A stretch of DNA of 15,938 nt from Acidobacteriota bacterium. Lineage in GTDB: Bacteria > Acidobacteriota > Terriglobia > 20CM-2-55-15. A model generated the notes under the pieces. That model saw nothing but the letters and a program-made list of their open reading frames with translations, made no database searches and was not told where the DNA came from. The translations under genes and the position numbers were made by a program. The stretch lies in the NCBI GenBank assembly GCA_003223895.1, contig QHXD01000339.1, positions 5,412 to 21,349 of the forward strand. Reading direction: 5' to 3'. Shown here piece after piece: positions 14,859-15,938 of the stretch (the stretch's first letter is position 1; each line of letters opens with the position of its first letter).

Positions 14859-15590
14859 TCACGCGGTCACGCCGACTGTTACGGCGGTGGAACTGGCGGG
14901 AAGGCGCCGATCATCCATGATCTTTCCGTCGAACAGCGAGACCTGTCGATCGGCCCGCTCCGCGAAGCGCGGGTCGTGCGTGACCATTACGATCGTGCTG
15001 CCCTGGTTGTGCAGCTGGTCCAACAGGTCCATGACGAGCCGTGCATTCTTGGAATCCAGGTTGCCCGTAGGCTCGTCCGCGAGCAGAACCTTGGGCTTGC
15101 CGACCAGAGCACGGGCAATCGCGACACGTTGCTGTTGACCACCGGACAGTTGTGCAGGGAAGTGCTTCTGGCGCTCGGGGATATTCACTTGTTCCAGCGC
15201 CGCCATGACCAACTCGTGCCGTTGTTTCCGGGTGAGGTCGTTGCGAAAGATCAATGGCAGTTCGACATTCTCGAATGCGCTCATGTCGGGGATCAGGTTG
15301 AACGCCTGAAAGATAAAACCAATCTCACGGTTCCGCACGCGGGCGTGCTCGGATGAGCGCAAACCCGTTACTTCTGCGCCGTTGAGAAAGTATTTCCCTT
15401 CTGTGGAGGAGTTCAACAGTCCCATCACCGACAATAGCGTGGATTTCCCACAACCTGACGGGCCGCTGATCGAGACATATTCACCATGATCGATCGTGAG
15501 GTGAATGTCGTTCAACGCTGTGGTCTCCACTTCCTCGGTGTAAAAGATTTTCTTGATACCTTGCAGATTAATGAGGGGCTGAGTGGTCAT
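14859..15590 (-). CDS. ABC transporter ATP-binding protein, MacB/LolD type
   Basis: A 243-residue ATPase of the MacB/LolD subfamily that powers a FtsX-fold permease. All nucleotide-binding elements are visible: Walker A GPSGCGKST (about 43-51), Q-loop FQAFNLIPDMSAFENV (about 94-109), signature LSGGQQQR (about 148-155), Walker B VLLADE with the PTGNLDS D-loop (about 168-180) and the switch His in MVTHD (205). The ATG at 15590 is preceded by AGGAG at 15598-15602, seven bases away. It follows the permease and lies 22 bases before the carrier-protein gene, so transporter and biosynthesis genes are probably co-transcribed. MacB-type systems move substrates from the periplasm or inner membrane outward; the substrate here is unknown but the cluster product is the obvious candidate. 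Confidence 0.95.
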   Translation of the reverse strand: MTTQPLINLQGIKKIFYTEEVETTALNDIHLTIDHGEYVSISGPSGCGKSTLLSVMGLLNSSTEGKYFLNGAEVTGLRSSEHARVRNREIGFIFQAFNLIPDMSAFENVELPLIFRNDLTRKQRHELVMAALEQVNIPERQKHFPAQLSGGQQQRVAIARALVGKPKVLLADEPTGNLDSKNARLVMDLLDQLHNQGSTIVMVTHDPRFAERADRQVSLFDGKIMDDRRLPASSTAVTVGVTA

Positions 15591-15616
15591 TGGTTCGCTC
15601 CTGAAACGGTGGAGTT

Positions 15617-15648
15617 TAAAAGGTGGCTACTCTAAAAGGTGGTTACTC
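15617..15648. repeat. 16-bp tandem duplication over the permease stop codon
   Basis: Two adjacent 16-base units, 15617-15632 and 15633-15648, differ at one base (on the + strand, taaaaggtggctactc then taaaaggtggttactc). On the coding strand each unit begins GAG followed by a stop (TAA in the first-read unit, TAG in the second). The real permease stop lies in the first-read copy, so the second copy is non-coding and forms much of the spacer before the ATPase gene. Confidence 0.85.
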
Positions 15649-15938
15649 GTAACGCAGCGCATCGCCCGGTTCCAAAGCTACCGCACGGCGAGTGGGCAAA
15701 TACGACGCAGAAAAAATGACGACCGCCATGAGAAGAACAACTCCCAGGGTCGCCAGGATTACGTAATCGAAGATATTGGAAATCGCTGCACTGAGGAGGG
15801 TCATCATCATGATCCCCAGGCCGACGCCGGCAATCGCCACGCCCAGATACAGTGTCCCTTCGCGCGTGAACATCGACGTGGCGCGCCATGCCGTGGCTCC
15901 CAGCGCGCGGCGTATGCCCACTTCTTGCGTGCGTTGCG
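15643..15938 (-). CDS. MacB/FtsX-type ABC transporter permease, C-terminal part (5' end outside window)
   Basis: The frame is open to the right end of the window, so the gene is partial. It can be read upstream of the GTG at 15921 as QRTQEVGIRRALGA, the cytoplasmic motif found just before the last membrane segments of MacB/LolC-like permeases; that GTG is therefore an internal Val and not a start. About three hydrophobic segments follow (around TLYLGVAIAGVGLG, the FDYVILATLGVVLLMA stretch and the segment after it), then a short tail ending LRYE, a common end for this family. The protein would sit in the inner membrane and work with the ATPase encoded 52 bases downstream. Position at the head of a polyketide operon suggests export of, or protection from, the product; that role is inference. 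Confidence 0.85.
   Translation of the reverse strand, partial: QRTQEVGIRRALGATAWRATSMFTREGTLYLGVAIAGVGLGIMMMTLLSAAISNIFDYVILATLGVVLLMAVVIFSASYLPTRRAVALEPGDALRYE

Overview
The window is the interior of a trans-AT (acyltransferase-less) polyketide synthase gene cluster. Every gene I can support lies on the minus strand, so transcription runs from the right end to the left end. Gaps are short (the largest are 52, 63 and up to 97 bases) and several genes overlap, so it reads as one operon; I see no promoter, terminator, tRNA, rRNA, CRISPR or insertion sequence. The trans-AT chemistry, the MacB/LolD-type transporter and the moderately high GC suggest a Gram-negative natural-product producer (Proteobacteria or Acidobacteriota are possible). 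I cannot name the species.

Layout in transcription order. (1) 15938-14859: the C-terminal end of a MacB/FtsX-type permease and its ATPase, probably for export or self-protection. (2) 14836-12601: three members of a beta-branching (HMG-CoA synthase) cassette: an AcpK-type carrier protein, a decarboxylating KS with Cys replaced by Ser (PksF type, frame broken), and a PksH-type enoyl-CoA hydratase (ECH1). The HMG synthase and ECH2 are not in the window. (3) 12604-9186: trans-acting service enzymes: a PksD/PedC-like acyltransferase homologue (probable acyl hydrolase), a calcineurin-like phosphoesterase overlapping an Sfp-type phosphopantetheinyl transferase, and a trans-acting malonyltransferase. 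(4) About 9189-7658: an ATP-grasp ligase whose N-terminus looks like a carrier domain without the phosphopantetheine serine; it is GC-richer than its neighbours. (5) 7594-1: a large megasynthase in three reading frames that together read ACP - DUF2156/GNAT-like - PLP beta-eliminating lyase (tryptophanase/tyrosine phenol-lyase fold) - KS - DH - KR - ACP - KS (cut by the window).

The most interesting element is the ACP-DUF-lyase block. It resembles the DUF-SH (cysteine lyase) didomain that leaves a sulfur on the chain in leinamycin-type synthases, but here it opens a protein and is followed by a chain-extending KS, instead of sitting at the end of the line next to a thioesterase. If the lyase acts on a cysteine adduct, the product would carry a sulfur at an internal or early position of the polyketide.

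The second theme is reading-frame damage. Two breaks in the megasynthase (about 5347-5366 and 572-576), one in the PksF-like KS (about 13835-13870), and probably one at the start of the ATP-grasp gene each split a clearly homologous protein. Either this sequence has indel errors or the pathway is decaying; raw reads would decide.
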